Shown here: in pieces, positions 9,719 to 23,600 of the stretch | Numbering within the stretch: position 1 is the stretch's first letter | Layout of the letters: every line of letters starts with the position of its first letter | Source: Antedon mediterranea | Taxonomy: Eukaryota > Echinodermata > Crinoidea > Comatulida > Antedonidae | Assembly: GCF_964355755.1 (NCBI RefSeq) | Contig: NC_092674.1 | Location: 23,896,001 to 23,960,000, forward strand | Direction: 5' to 3' | Length of the DNA: 64,000 bases | The notes under the pieces: model-generated | Seen by the model: the letters and a program-made list of their open reading frames with translations, nothing else | The model's database searches: none | What the model was told of the DNA's origin: nothing | Made by a program: the position numbers and the translations under genes

Positions 9719-11500
9719 TTTTCAGGAAAATGTTCACCTTGTTTCTAGTGTGCAACTTGTGTTTGATTTATTAACATTTTCCAAACTAAAATTTTGAATC
9801 GTTTTAGGAACCTATTTGTCATCATTGAGTCTGTTTTATTTTTACCATCAACTGGTATTTAAAAGTGGTGAATAGTTCTCAGTTCCATAAATCTTAATCA
9901 CTGATTAAGTTTTTTCTCTCAATATTTACAAAGTTAGGAAACAGCTATTTTTAACCTTGATATCAGTGTTTTCTTCCTTTGAAGGAAACCAAAGACAGAT
10001 AAATGGCTCTTTCCTTTATCACTTATTTTGTTTGTTTTGTTCCACAACTAAACCCCGAAAGCATTTCAACCTGAGTCCATTTATATGGCTTTTATTCTTT
10101 ATCATTAGTAGTTTTTAATGAATTTTGCCAAACTAAAATCTGTACCAGTTTATGCCCAGCTCTATTCATTATCATTGAATAACCAAATTGGATTGATGTA
10201 TCTGTGTTTAGTGCATGGCTGTTATTCTTTATCTTTTGTACAGTTTGTTGATGAATTTTACCAAACTAAAATCTGAGATCATTATATACTGTACCAGTTT
10301 ATGCCCAGCTCTATTCATTATCATTGAATAACCAAATTCTGATTGATGTATCTGTGTTTAGTGCATGACTTTATTCTTTATCTTTTGTACAGTTTTTTAA
10401 TGAATTTTACGTCACATTTATGTGTATCTATATTCTTCATCACTGAATGACGACCAAATTTGGATTGCTATATCCGCTTTTTTCAATTAATTGAGGTACA
10501 GTAATTTCTTTATTACACACTATTACATAAATGTGGTATCACTATATTACTTTGAACTGCATTTGGTTTCTTAGTTAATTTATCTGTGTGTTTTGTTCCG
10601 TGTTTAGCAGCCTAGCTGTACAGTAGTCAAGTAGTAATAGAATTTTGTAATTTTATATTTAAGAAGGTGCTGGGATTTTTATAGTAACATTTCCATCCTA
10701 AAACAGATATCTTTTTTTACTACTGTTGAATTTAAAAAATATATTTTTGAAATGACAAAGATTGGAAAATATCTTGTGAATGGTTTGTTCAACCAATTTT
10801 TTTTAATGTCATATCATTTTACAATAGTGGCCTTAAAACTAATTTTGGAGTGTTTTATTTTTTTATTTTGAGATGCATAAAGCTCTGACTACACTATCAA
10901 ACTTTATGTGACAAACAAAATGTGATGTGCCCATATATGGACATGATGATGCATACATATTTGGGCACATCACACTTTTTTGTCAAACTATCTTGATAGT
11001 ACAGACAGAGCTTAAACTTCTAACCAAACAAAATTTCATGACTTATCGATATTGCTTGCTAGGTCATAGATTTTATCAAAGAGATATTTTATATTAAATA
11101 AAAAATTGTGTAGTATTTAAAATAATTGAAAAGAAATCAACTAACTTTGCGTGTAAGATTCACCAAATACTCACTTTATAGCCAAATTCAGCTATGCAAT
11201 ATGCAACATATGAAAGTGTCTGAGGTGCGAGTGACACTTGAATTTACATACATGTGTGTAGATATAGGAATCTTTTTCTATAATACAAGAGACCCTTTTG
11301 GGACTTTTTTACGAAACAAACATGAAGAAATATATGTTCTAACACTACAATTAAGGAGATGTTTGTTGTTTGTTGTTGGTCCTGAAGGTATATTTATAAG
11401 GTGTAATAAAATAATAAGCTTTTATAGATTTTTATTGATAAAAATAAATGCTGTAGTATAGACTACTGTATTGTACTGTGCACAAATAAACATACAATTT
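9719..11500. other. SNX25 3' region, with degenerate ~149-bp direct repeats
   Basis: No gene seen. At about 10070-10410 there are two good copies and one partial copy of a ~149-bp unit with ATGCCCAGCTCTATTCATTA and TTTATCTTTTGTACAGTTT. An M1 MITE occupies 10878-11014, and a poly(A) signal AATAAA lies near 11099. The region is probably 3' UTR grading into intergenic DNA. Confidence 0.5.
10878..11014. mobile_element. M1 palindromic MITE, copy 2
   Basis: Near-complete copy: left end TAAAGCTCTGACTACACTAT, right end ATAGTACAGACAGAGCTTA; 137 bp. Confidence 0.8.
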
Positions 11501-12083
11501 CGTAAAACAAAAAGATATCTCACTCAGTCTCATAAAACAAAAAGATATCTCACTCAGTCTCATAAAACAAAAAGATATCTCACTCAGTCTCATAAAACAA
11601 AAAGATATCTCACTCAGTCTCATAAAACAAAAAGATATCTCACTCAGTCTCATAAAACAAAAAGATATCTCACTCAGTCTCATAAAACAAAAAGATATCT
11701 CACTCAGTCTCATAAAACAAAAAGATATCTCACTCAGTCTCATAAAACAAAAAGATATCTCACTCAGTCTCATAAAACAAAAAGATATCTCACTCAGTCT
11801 CATAAAACAAAAAGATATCTCACTCAGTCTCATAAAACAAAAATATATCTCACTCAGTCTCATAAAACAAAAAGATATCTCACTCAGTCTCATAAAACAA
11901 AAAGATATCTCACTCAGTCTCATAAAACAAAAAGATATCTCACTCAGTCTCATAAAACAAAAAGATATCTCACTCAGTCTCATAAAACAAAAAGATATCT
12001 CACTCAGTCTCATAAAACAAAAAGATATCTCACTCAGTCTCATAAAACAAAAAGATATCTCACTCAGTCTCATAAAACAAAAA
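11501..12083. repeat. 30-bp tandem array, 19 units, almost invariant
   Basis: The unit is CATAAAACAAAAAGATATCT plus CACTCAGTCT. There are nineteen consecutive units plus a 13-bp partial; only the first two bases of unit one and one base near 11844 (AAATATATCT) differ. Because 30 is a multiple of three, long open frames arise on both strands; these are not genes. Confidence 0.97.
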
Positions 12084-12989
12084 TATTGTTGAAATAGAAT
12101 CCAAGAACATATATAGGTTTAATAGGAAAGTGCAAATAGAGATGTACATAAATACTAAATATTGGATTCCATTCCTTCTATGAAGGATTATGCAATTTGT
12201 TTATCTAATTCTCTGTAGTGCATCTACAATTGGTCCACAATTGCCAGACTAATTATGTGATTCAGTGTAACATGTATATCACATGTGGTGCTGTATTTAA
12301 TCTAACCTATTCTATGTTACATGTAAACGCTGTGTAACAAATTTTGCCTGCTATACTGGACAAACATTGCTGTACTTTCCACTGAGAATCGGTATTGAAT
12401 TGTTAAACATTATTTACAAGAGAATTTTATTGTCAATCATGGTTGTTCATATTTGTTTAGTATTTATAGTATATGTATTTCATAACAGATTGTATAGCAA
12501 GTTATTTATTTTATACTTTTCTATTTTAAGGGGAAATAAAGAGTGTTTTACAAAAACATAACTTATGTTATACTGTATTTTTTTGTATTCGAAAACCATG
12601 GGCGTGTCCAGTAAATCAGAAAATGGTTTGGGTCGAAGCCACGATTCCTTGAACTTGGGTGCAATCACAAGAGTAAAGCTGAACCCCCAGGGTGACTAGG
12701 CTCCCAGGTGTTCAAGGATGTGTGTGTTTATAGTGTCTAAAAAAATCAGTTCATATTCAATGAGTGAGTGACCGAGTGGCCCAAGACAGCAGAACCATAA
12801 TTTCGACAAGGGTAAGTCTCACCAGGTCTTGCATGCAAAAGTGCTTGAAAACCTTTCTATTTGATGTCCCACTAAAAAAAGCAATGGTTCATCTGTGTCA
12901 AATTACTTCCATTGGGTTTCATTGTGGTCTAGATGTGTATTGTACATTGAATCTCCAGTCGACATGACCAGAACATGTGTGCTGATATT

Positions 12990-13165
12990 ATGATGTGAGC
13001 GGTTAAGGCAGGGGCGCTGCAAACTATAGCTATACAATCAGCACAGTTTCAAATCATAAGTAAAGGACTTAAAACTGGAGGTCAAATGCACACGTCTAGC
13101 TCATGTGCACCCAGTACATCTTTTGGAAGGGCAAGGATTACCCCAGTGTACAGATCCATTCAGCC
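12990..13165 (+). repeat. SINE, family S2 (diverged copy)
   Basis: Contains TTTCAAATCATAAGTAAAGG and CATGTGCACCCAGTACATCT, then AAGGATTACCCCAGTGTAC, matching the S2 body at 23629 and 61030. It lies between SNX25 and the 3' end of the NDP kinase gene. The remainder of 12084-12989 shows no recognisable gene. Confidence 0.55.
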
Positions 13166-13534
13166 CCTGTGTAAGCATTTAACTACCATAGTAAAGCACA
13201 GTAACACACAAAATACTCTTTCCATGATCAATTTATTGTGAACTCCACACCATTATTGTGACAAAATATTATTAGCGGTCTCTTGAAAATATTACAGGCT
13301 TTTTATCTGGCAATTCAATTTATACAATATATATTATTTATTTAGCTGGTTTTAAACCTAAAGGAATTTTAAGTATTTTATTCTGAATTCATTTGGACCC
13401 ATGTAAATTTTAAATCTGTCTTTCATGGAAAGCAGTTTTTAATTTTTCTCTGCTGCACCCCACACAAACACGCTCAAATTAGTTCTAGTGGAAACTGCAG
13501 ATACTATTGTACTTGTTTAAAACGGTACAGTCAC

Positions 13535-15581
13535 CTATTCGTAGATCCATGCGTTTTCGGTTGGCTTCCAATCTGTAAGTTCTGTCTTGTTGAACCAATG
13601 GCCAATTTCTTTCTTTGCGCTATCCACTCCGTCAGAGCCATGGCAAATGTTGCGTCCAATGTTGATGCAAAAGTCCCCACGAATGGTTCCTGGTAGTGAT
13701 TTTAACTGTGAAATAAGATTATTATTTATATTAACATATGTATATTTTATATGCAAGTGACAATAAATGGAAGTAATTTTCCACTGATGAATGAATGAAT
13801 GAAAAAGAAATATGTTCGTTAATGGAAAATGCAACTTAAAACGAAAATTGTATGTAAACAGATGGTATAAACAAACATTGTTAATAGAAATGTATAGTGT
13901 ACTAAAATGAAAATGTGAGAAAAAGTATATGTAAAGAGATAAGGAACATGTATATGGGAAAAATGGGATGAACCCACATAAGATTAAAAAAACAATGTTG
14001 TAAAAAAGGCTCGACTACACTTACAGGATCGGTTTCACCAAGAAGAATTCTTCCTTGTTTGACAGCATCTGTGCCTTCCCATACCATTGGGAACACGGGT
14101 CCCTCAGACATGTACTTGCACAGTCCTGGAAAAAACTTCTTGGTTTTCAGGTCACTGTAATGTTCCTGAACATGATCAAGATCAGCCTGAAATGAAATTG
14201 CAAAAAAAGGGTGGATAATCATACTTTTAAGTAACATATTATATTATTATTACTCCATGGTAACTCCAGCAGTATAATTATAGTAAAACATATTTTCAAT
14301 TTTAATTGCTCACACAATTAGCAATGCAAGGGTCGCCTGCACAGAAGCTTTGTTGGGTCATAATAAAATAAAATTTGCTTAATTTTGTTGATCGCCATAA
14401 AAATCTTCTATTTACCAGTGCAGCCTTAATTAGACTGACTTTAGCCATAATACTGTTTTTAAAAAATGCACAAACCTTAGCTAGCAGGGCCGGGCTCGGC
14501 GCTCTACCAACATACAAGTATGGCATGCCACAAGTATTACATACCAGCCAGAAGAAGTTATTGTTATTTAGGATTAGGCCAAGTTGAGCCGCCGACAAGT
14601 TGAGCCGCCGCCAGAAAAACGTTATTTTCTATGGAACGCCAAATGCTAACTTTCGCCGGTGCTCGTTGTTTTATAATATTATAATTTACGACGTAACAAG
14701 TTTAATTAATAGTGATGTTGGACACATGTAAAGTAGGTCTGTCTAATTGCTAAAATTAAATATTATTATTAAACTTGTTAGTCACATAAATTAAAAAAAA
14801 TCCCTGTACTATAGTACAGAGATTTTTTTAAAGTAATACTGTGTAACCAAAATTAAAATAACGGGATTAAAAATCGTGATTGTTTCATTATTTATATTTA
14901 CATTAAATTTAATTTATTCTGTAAATAAGATAATAGACTTTGATAAAAACAACAAAATGAAGTAGGCCTAGGCCTACAGTATGTTTATATTTTGATTTTA
15001 TTAACTGTTAAAACCTTGAAAAACAATAAAATTTGTATACGTTACTTTTTTGCACGTTTGTATTTTAAAAAACGCCAACAGGTCTACTCTGTGAGCCTAC
15101 TGCTTGACGGCGTAATCATTACACGGAATATAGTAAAAGACGCGGTGGGCGTTTCATAGAAACTAGCGGCGGCTCAACTTGTCGGCGGCCCAAACGGTCA
15201 TATCCCGTTATTTATATTGCAACAAAAAAATTTATATTTAATTAAAACTCGACCGATTTATATCATCGTACTCGTAACCATCCAAAAATAGAAGAATTAC
15301 ATTTTACGATGAGCCTAATAACTCAATTCATTCATAACTAGGCCTAGGCTAGTAGTATTCTAGGCCAAGGCAAGAAGTGGAGGCGTAGGCAGCATAAACC
15401 GGGTACGCCGCCAATGTCATTGAAGGACAAAAATGGTGAGACTTTCTCTCACCTTCATTAATTTTGCGGCTACAAGTTTGTAGCCTTTTCGTTGAAAACG
15501 TTTCATAATCTCAGGAATAAGACCTCTCTCAACCCCATCGGGCTTAACCATGATAAAGGTTCTCTCAGTTTTGTCACTCAT
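13535..15581 (-). CDS. NME: Nucleoside diphosphate kinase, group I (complete)
   Basis: Three exons on the minus strand: 15453-15581 (ATG), 14025-14186, 13535-13705 (TAG), all in phase 0 with GT-AG borders; 153 residues, the usual length. The enzyme moves the gamma phosphate from ATP to NDPs through a phosphohistidine. Visible landmarks: [13 protein letters not shown] near the start (Lys in KPDG), EHYSDL, GETDP, TIRGDFC, and GRNICHGSD with catalytic His119. The C-terminus NAWIYE is the usual group I ending. The start is set at MSDKTERTF; an upstream TTG in frame is not a start. Intron 1 holds a 636-bp transposon (14571-15206). It is convergent with SNX25 and divergent from the NXPE gene. Which vertebrate paralogue (NME1-4) it matches best cannot be told here. 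Confidence 0.97.
14571..15206. mobile_element. Non-autonomous element A, copy 1, 8-bp TSD
   Basis: Left end GGATTAGGCCAAGTTGAGCC then GCCGACAAGTTGAGCCGCCG; right end CGGCTCAACTTGTCGGCGGC ... GGTCATATCCC. Flanking GTTATTTA is duplicated (14563-14570 and 15207-15214). No transposase frame. An 8-9 bp duplication fits hAT or Mutator-type elements. It lies in NDP kinase intron 1. Copy 2 is at 56262-57381. Confidence 0.85.
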
Positions 15582-16607
15582 TATTTGAAATAACTTGGAC
15601 AAATAAAGACAAAAAAATGATCAACCCTCCTTAATCACACCGTGGAACGGAAAGGCTGTCCACACGTTGAAACCTCAAGCAGCATGATATCCTATATACC
15701 CCCCTCTATAACTTTAAAGGTCTGTGCGTTACGTATGAAACGCCAAAAATGACAATTTCCTTTGTCTAATGGCATCAATGAAGGAAAAACACACACAAAA
15801 CAAACAATCAAGGAAAAAAAGGTCAGATGTAGGCCTACTGAAACTTGTATGGTCAGTGGTCCATTAACGCTCAGAGGCCTACCTTGTTATCAATGTAAGT
15901 GGAACAATCATCTATCTCTAGAAGTAGGCCTAAATAAAAAAGGCAAATCTTGTTTGTAATGGAAAGAGCGAAGTTGGCACGTCAATAAAAAAAAAACAGC
16001 ATTAGAGATTTGTCATCGTTACCATTTGTTAATACGCGTGCCGGAATCTAAATGCATTGAATCTAAAAAAAATAACATCAAAGGTTTCATGTCCGTTGCC
16101 GACAGAGCGTGTTACAACATAAGTAGGCTTCAGAGGCGCTGCGGAGGAAGTTCCCAGCAGGGTCGACCCCGATTCGATTAGGCCGGTTGATAACTTGACA
16201 ATCACCAGGCACTACAAAATAATAATAGTAACAGTTTATGTGCAACTTTCTAGAGTTTTCTAGAAAAAAAATTTAGAAAACTCAGATCTGAGTTTTCTAG
16301 ATCCTAGAAAACTCAGATATATCTGCGATCTGAGTTTTTTAGATCTGAGTTTTTTAGATCTGAGTTTTCTAGACACCCTCGCGCCAACAGATGGTGTTCA
16401 AAGAGCGTATCTCTTTGATTGGCAGCAGTGCTTGTAAGCGCGTTGCGCATTACAGTTTGATCGCAACGCCGGCCTATACAAGTCCTTGTGTTTTTTGTCC
16501 ATTTTAGACAGCCAATGAGAGAGAGATAAATCTAAACAAAAGTATTAAACCACGCCCTCTACACTGTTATGATAACAATCATCATTATAGTTTCATAATT
16601 GATATTA
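15582..16607. other. Divergent promoter side of the NDP kinase gene
   Basis: No coding sequence recognised. 16251-16376 consists of repeated palindromic GATCTGAGTTTTCTAG and CTAGAAAACTCAGAT blocks that could form alternative hairpins. Confidence 0.5.
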
Positions 16608-17558
16608 CAGTAGTACTTATGGAACGCCTCCTCTGCCTTCAGTTCACATTTGTCATGCAGTACACACCAATCGTCATGCAGTACACACCAATGGTCATGC
16701 AGTACACACCAATCGTCATGCAGTACACACCAAACATCATGCAGTACACACCAATCGTCATGCAGTACACACCAAACATCATGCAGTACACACCAATCGT
16801 CATGCAGTACACACCAATCGTCATGCAGTACACACCAGTGGTCATGCAGTACACACCAATCGTCATGCAGTACACACCAATCGTCATGCAGTACACACCA
16901 ATCGTCATGCAGTCAAATATTGCGTAATTTATACCGCCACCTATCGACAAAATCGAATATCACGTGACGTTTATTAGACGGCTGTAAAACTAGGCTATTC
17001 AAACATTATACTACAGCAACTCACGCTGTCTACTACTACACCGCACGTGCTTTATGACTAAAATGGCTGGAAAAACTATTAAATAAATCTTGGAATCTAT
17101 AGGACGTAAAGCACGTGCGGTGGTGTAGTAGTAGACAGCGTGAGTTGCTGTAGTATAAAGTTTGTATATAGCCTTAGTTTTACAGCCGTCTAATAAAAGT
17201 CACGTGATATTCAATTTTGTCGATAGGTGGCGGTATAAATTACGCAATATTGGACTGCATGGCGATTGGTGTGTACTGCATGACGATTGGTGTGTACTGC
17301 ATGACGATTGGTGTGTACTGCATGACCATTGGTGTGTACTGCATGACGATTGGTGTGTACTGCATGACGTTTGGTGTGTACTGCATGATGATTGGTGTGT
17401 ACTGCATGACGATTGGTGTGTACTGCATGATGTTTGGTGTGTACTGCATGACCATTGGTGTGTACTGCATGACCATTGGTGTGTACTGCATGACCATTGG
17501 TGTGTACTGCATGATAAATGTGAACTGAAGGCAGAGGAGGCGTTCCATAAGTACTACG
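16608..17558. mobile_element. Foldback transposon with 21-bp repeats in both arms
   Basis: Arms of about 450 bp (16608-17056 and 17104-17558) are near-perfect inverted copies around a 47-bp spacer. Outer ends read CMGTAGTACTTATGGAACGC with flanking TA. Each arm carries about 12-13 units of GTCATGCAGTACACACCAAT (21 bp), then a non-repetitive inner part with CACGTGACTTTTATTAGACG and ACCGCACGTGCTTTA. The layout of a tandem-repeat outer domain and unique inner domain is that of sea-urchin TU foldback elements (established family), but the unit length differs. The 21-bp period creates long open frames on both strands; none looks real. Confidence 0.92.
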
Positions 17559-17653
17559 GTAATTAAAGGCTAAAGTGATTTGCATACAGTAACACATACG
17601 GATTCTATTACAGTTTCACACAACGCATACTCTAATTAACACAACATCACAAG

Positions 17654-20600
17654 ATGACACTTACCCTGAAGAAACTAATTTGTTTCTTGTTTGTAACAAG
17701 TTTGGCAATTATTGGACTATTATCGGTAAGATTAAATTTACTTTCATCTTGTTGCTCAAACTATAGATAATAGATCTCTCGACACGAAATCGAATAAAAA
17801 GAAACTTAAACTCATATGAAAATATTCCGTGTCACACCACCCTCACAAAAATGGGATTGGGTGTTCATCTGGCAAAATAATCTTTTAACCAACCAACCAT
17901 GTTTGTTTATCAGTGTTATTTTAACATTTAACTATAACTTTTAGCATCCGGCGGAGGTTACGGGGAAATACATTTGTTTTATCTTATGTGGGTTCATCCC
18001 ACTTTTATTTCCATGTTCTCTTTACATATATTTTTCATTTTCATTTTAATAAACTATACATATTATTATATTAAAAATGTTTGTTTTTTAAAAAGTTTTG
18101 TTCATTTGTTTACATATTATTACATTGATTTTTGTGTTTATTTTTTCTCTACATAGTTTCCTCTTTTTATACATATTATCTATAACATATTTTCATTAAC
18201 AAGCTTATGTTTTCTTACATATTCATTTTCTTTGTTGCTCAAACTGTAGATAATAGATCTCTCGACACAAAATCGTATAAAAAGAAACTTCAACTCATAT
18301 GAAAACATTCCGGTCACACCACCCTTCTGTTCTGTTCTTCTGGCAAAATGATTTCATCGAAAATTTAAAAAACAAAACAGCCCTTTTAAAATAATCTTTG
18401 GCAGCACCACACATTATTTAACGATTTACAGAATATAGTTTTATTTTTTGTCAGAGTATTTTTTAACAGCTGTTTATAACTATACTATTAGCACTATAAT
18501 TATTAGCATCAAGAGAAGAAAAGAATTATTTTATTTTTTTTTTAATTTTTTTTTTTTATTTTTTTTTATTTCATACTTATCCAACAGCGAGTAACCCGCC
18601 AATTACAGGATGCATAAACTATTTAATAATTTCACAAGACAAACATATACACAAGATGCTCTACATAAACAAATACTTATTATTAAGTCTTTGTGAGTGG
18701 AGATGTAAATTGTCATGAAAACCTGACATATGACAGGACTTGAACCCAGGACCCTTAGATTGGTAGCCAAGCATCATAACCACCAAGCCACAGCTCCACT
18801 CCTAATTATGACATCATCAAGGCAATGCTTGATGACATGGGTTCGTGAATCGTAGTTTTATTAGGTCCATAGTTATTGTCCCTCTCTCATTTTTCATCCA
18901 TCAGTGAATTTTGAAATTAATTTAAAAAAGGTTATCGATTGATAAAGAAATCCATCATTAACATAATCGATATAACAACTAACCCTTGCTTCTTATCTCC
19001 AAGTTCATACTCTTTTGCAGAAACGCTCTGCAAAACTTTTTTCTGGGTTTACTTTAAGTTTTAAATTAGCCTTTGGCTTTGTAATAAATTACCATTCCTA
19101 ACATATAAAGTATCATAGTCTCTACATGAACATTCTAGAATAAGAGTATGTTTAGATTTAAGAAACCATGTATAATTATTATAAGAACAATCAGGAACAT
19201 TCCAGTATGCTATTAATATAAAACTGTAATACAATAGAATAAGAAGTATAAAGAACGATCTAGAAGGATAGGAACATCTTGTATATAAAGGGATGTAAAA
19301 CTATTGTAAGGTTGTTGGATATTACTTAGTTGTTGGATATTAGATTGTAAAGGTTATTGTGAAGCTGTTTAAAGTGCTTACTGGATTGTTGAAAGTTGAA
19401 GTTGATTGAAATTAAAGCTTTGTTTTTGAGTTATTTTACAACTTTGTAGATTTTGTGTGTATACTTTTATGTCACAAGGAAGTTCCTAAAGTATTTTCAA
19501 CCGCTCGGAAACATGCGTAAAGGGAGTTCGTGACAGGGCTTAAAAAATGTATTTCCATTGATATCCAGCCACTTATAGAGCCTCGGCATTTACATTTTTT
19601 TTCAGTAATTCGCCTGTTGATTTAATTTTTCTTTGGATAAGCGTTCCTAGTTCGGGGAAGCGATGATGATTTATAATTAATTCAATTCAATTCAACTTTT
19701 ATTTCAGACAATTGTCCATATGGTATAATACATTACACACAAAAAAAGATGAAGGAGAGAGGACCAAAACTTTTATCTATTGGTATATAATGCCTCTCTC
19801 CATTTGTAGTACATGTTTGAATCAATCAACAAATATTTATATATACAAATTAACTTTCTGTTTTTGCTTTTCATTATTCTTGTAAGAAATAGGTAAGTCG
19901 AAATCCTTAAATATTCATAAAATGATGGAATATTGTTTTCCACAAACAAATTCCTCGCACTAACAAATCTGGGTTGTCCCAACAACCGCCGGAAAGCATC
20001 ATTATAACAAACTTTAAGTCGGTTGATATCTTTTTTTAAATGATTAGACCATAAAGGAGAACAGTATATGTTAATACAATATGATCTAAACAAAAAACAT
20101 TCTGACTAGAAAACGTTGTTATTGATACCAGGACACAAGGAACCTAATCACAACAAGAGGCACATTTCTCTCAATAAGCTTTCTGAACAATGTCGGGTGG
20201 TTAACTCTTTGCTTGAGTCCAGAAAACAGGCATATACCGGGCTACCATTGCGGTTATAGAAATGAGTCTTTTAGATTGGAAGTTGGAAGAATAGAATTAT
20301 AATGTTAATACTGAAACTACCTACAGCACCGGTTGTTTTCTTCTAAATAGGGGGCGTCGGATGGAAGATATTCTGCTATAATTTTCTTTTTCGTATTTAG
20401 TGTTTTATTGATTTTGTAATATCACAAACTTGTGTAAAAACAATCAATGAACGAGTGGAATGGAATGGTTCTTTTAAGCCTGGTTTCCCTTAAAATCGCT
20501 ACAGCCTTTCCATTAAAGAACCATTCCATTCCCAATGAGATTCGTGATATTTCTTAACGGTTCATTCAATAATTTTAAATTAACTCTAAAGCAATATTTC

Positions 20601-23600
20601 AAATTTCATAGAGAAACTTTTTAACTTTTTAAATCATTTACTATTATATTATGTATTTTCATGATTTTATAGTATATTTCCTATGTAGATAGTCATTTTC
20701 TGTGTTGGAGAGACACACCCTACCGATGACAGCGTTTGTTAAGCTTTTGTCTCTCCTCGGCTCCGTCTTCTTCTACTTTTATATTTTATATTTATATGTT
20801 TTGTAAAGTTTATCATGATGTCTATTGCCGAAATGAATAGAATAAAAAATAAAATAACCGCAACACAATTCATTTGGCATCGAATTATTTACGATAATTA
20901 TTATTAATAAATCGATAAAGATCGATTTTACTCGTTTTTATTATTTTACTCTTCCCCGGCACAATGATTTACAAAATATGTCTAAATAATAACATTGTCA
21001 TAAATAGTATTTCCACTTATGACGAAACCGGATGATAATAAAATAGTAATAATTATTAGTTGTCAATGAAGATGAAAAAGAAATGCTACGTAAGTCTTGC
21101 TCCAAATGCTGACATACTGGCAACCGGATAAGAGAACGCTCCATCATGCAGTTATATTTAGCATTATTAATACAGTTAAATTGCTGTATTAATTAAACGT
21201 TACACGTGCATAACAAAAGCCCTACATTTAATAAGGTATTGAATCGAACCAGTATCTCGTTATTATTATTATCGATTACTTTAGTAAGTGTAGCAACATC
21301 TCCTAAATGATGAAGAGTAATATTTAAAGATATAGTGTTCTCCTGAAAAAAGTATTTTTTTTTAAATGCTTGCTGAATATTCCACTTAGTGTAATAGTTA
21401 TTCACTTATGACCAAAAAATTGATCAAAAACAGCTGTGATTTAATGGTAAACAGTCAAATTGACTAAAAGTCAATAGGGTTTTGGTTGTATTTAACCATT
21501 TAGTTTGTCTTTTTATAAGCAAACAAAGTTTTGTTATGCTATATAAATAAACGAGTATTGTATGAGTGGTTGTGTTGTAGGTGTTCTTAGATATTGCGTA
21601 ATGTATGAGGTGTCCGACATGGGGATTTGTTAGAATGGTTTACTTGCAGGGTTTATTGATTAGAGTTTTGATGCGAGCTCTGTGATGGATATAGGCCTAA
21701 TAGTAGGAATAAGAGGCAAAACAAAACTTTTTCGATAAATATTAAGCCTATATTACTGTATTCCATTTTGACACCTATCTTATTAAAAAGCTCATAACCT
21801 ATAAAATAGGTAGCATAAACATAATTATGTTTGATGATGATATATCAGAAATTCTATTAGCCTCTTTTAATCACACTTTCAATCAAAACAATATCTTTTT
21901 CACAAAGAAGAGGAATCAGGACAATCTTTCCTGGAGGAATTATTAAACTTATACTAAAACCGGGACTAAAACAATAAAAAGACAATTCTACCTCAAAACT
22001 GGAGACCAATAACTCTATTGAATGTTGATTACAAAATATTAGCAAAAATACAGAATATCTTTTACAGGTAAGGTTATAGTTAAGTGGTCTGATAGTAGGC
22101 GATAAACGTGAAACATACTGTGTTGCTGCATTATGAAATGTCCTGGACAAATCTAGATACAGTAGGCCTAGCCACAGATAACCAAGAACACATTGAGACG
22201 ATGTTCTATAGTGCAGTTAGTGCATAATTAACAAATAAAAGAGACTCTTGTTTAACGTTTTGCTTTTGTTCTGTCGGGCGTATGAGGAGCAAACATTAAA
22301 ACAATAGTTTTACAATTCTTAAAATGGTATAATTCTTCCTTCTTTCTTTTTCTTTGTTTTAATTAGCCAATAAACCATCATAATGACGACTTCAACAGAC
22401 ATTATAAAATATCATGAAAAAAACTAAAAAACTAATCAAGTTCAGTCCCTGAACATTGACTAATACAAATAAGGCAATCTTTTATAATGATATCTATGCA
22501 TAAAACATTTTTCCTGCTAACATTGTCTATGTCTGTCAAAAGAAACCATATATACATTTATTATTATACAGATATTGACTGCTTAGAGGTTAAATATAAG
22601 ATTTGACATCCCCGAGGGAATGATTAAGTTCGAGGGAATATATATTTCCCGAAGCGTGTTGTTCGTTGTTGCCATGCGGTTAATTGAACTGTAACAATAG
22701 AGAGGTTTCGCAATCTTACGAATACGATAACAAAAACGGATACGTCACGCACACGTATTCGTTTTCGTAAGCCATATTTAAAAAAAAATCTGCTTCGCAT
22801 GGCAACGAAATATTGAGGCGCGTCCAAAATATGACTGCGGTAAATTTGAGCGAAGCGTTGCTTGGTGCTTGGCTGCCTAGGCCTAGCGTAACATCAAAGT
22901 GAGTGAGGACTTTAAAAACTGCTATTTATCAAAATTGACTTGGCATTTTAGTAAATTACTTTAGTAAATTACTTTCAATAAATCTATAATTATATTATAA
23001 TCATGAATCATTCCAAATGCAAAATGTGCAAAATAGATCAAAAACTATACTCGTTTTGTACTTACGAATATGACTGGTGATATTCGTCAACACGAATACG
23101 CTTTACGAATATGAAATGGGGATCAGCTCAAAAGTTTCACAAATGTATGACGTATCCGTTTTCGTTATCGTATTCGCAAGGTTGCGAAACCTCCCTATTG
23201 TGGGCGGTCCGCGGTCTGTCGGCGAGAGTCAAGGAACCATTGATCTCACGTCGATGCATATCCTTCTATTCTTTAATCCATGATAACAATCATAATAAAT
23301 AATGATTGCATTGATTTACATTATACCTAATTTATATTAATATTGTTATGTTATGTTTTTTTATTAATTTTTTTATTGAACATTTATTTAATTTATTTAA
23401 CTTTATACAAATACGAGAAAAAGTTCAAAGGAAGGGAGAACCTAGCAAGTGAATAGACACCTCTATGATGACCTTTATTAATTTTATTGACAAATTGTTA
23501 TACACTTAATTAAAAATGAATCATTCTTTATTGAAAATACAAGTGAACATTTATATCCGTGCCACTCGCGTCAATAGAGAGGTTTCGCAATCTTACGAAT

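Noticed and set aside
11432-12097. Long open frames (over 200 codons) on both strands with repeating decapeptides
   Set aside because: They arise from the 30-bp period (multiple of three, no stop in those frames); no splice, start or similarity support.
14302-14598. 98-codon minus-strand frame in NDP kinase intron 1
   Set aside because: It runs into element A's terminal repeat, and the NDP kinase exons splice over it in phase.
16619-17597. Open frames of 100-134 codons in several frames with heptapeptide repeats such as MQYTPIV
   Set aside because: Artefact of the 21-bp repeats in the foldback arms; the frames mirror each other because the arms are inverted.
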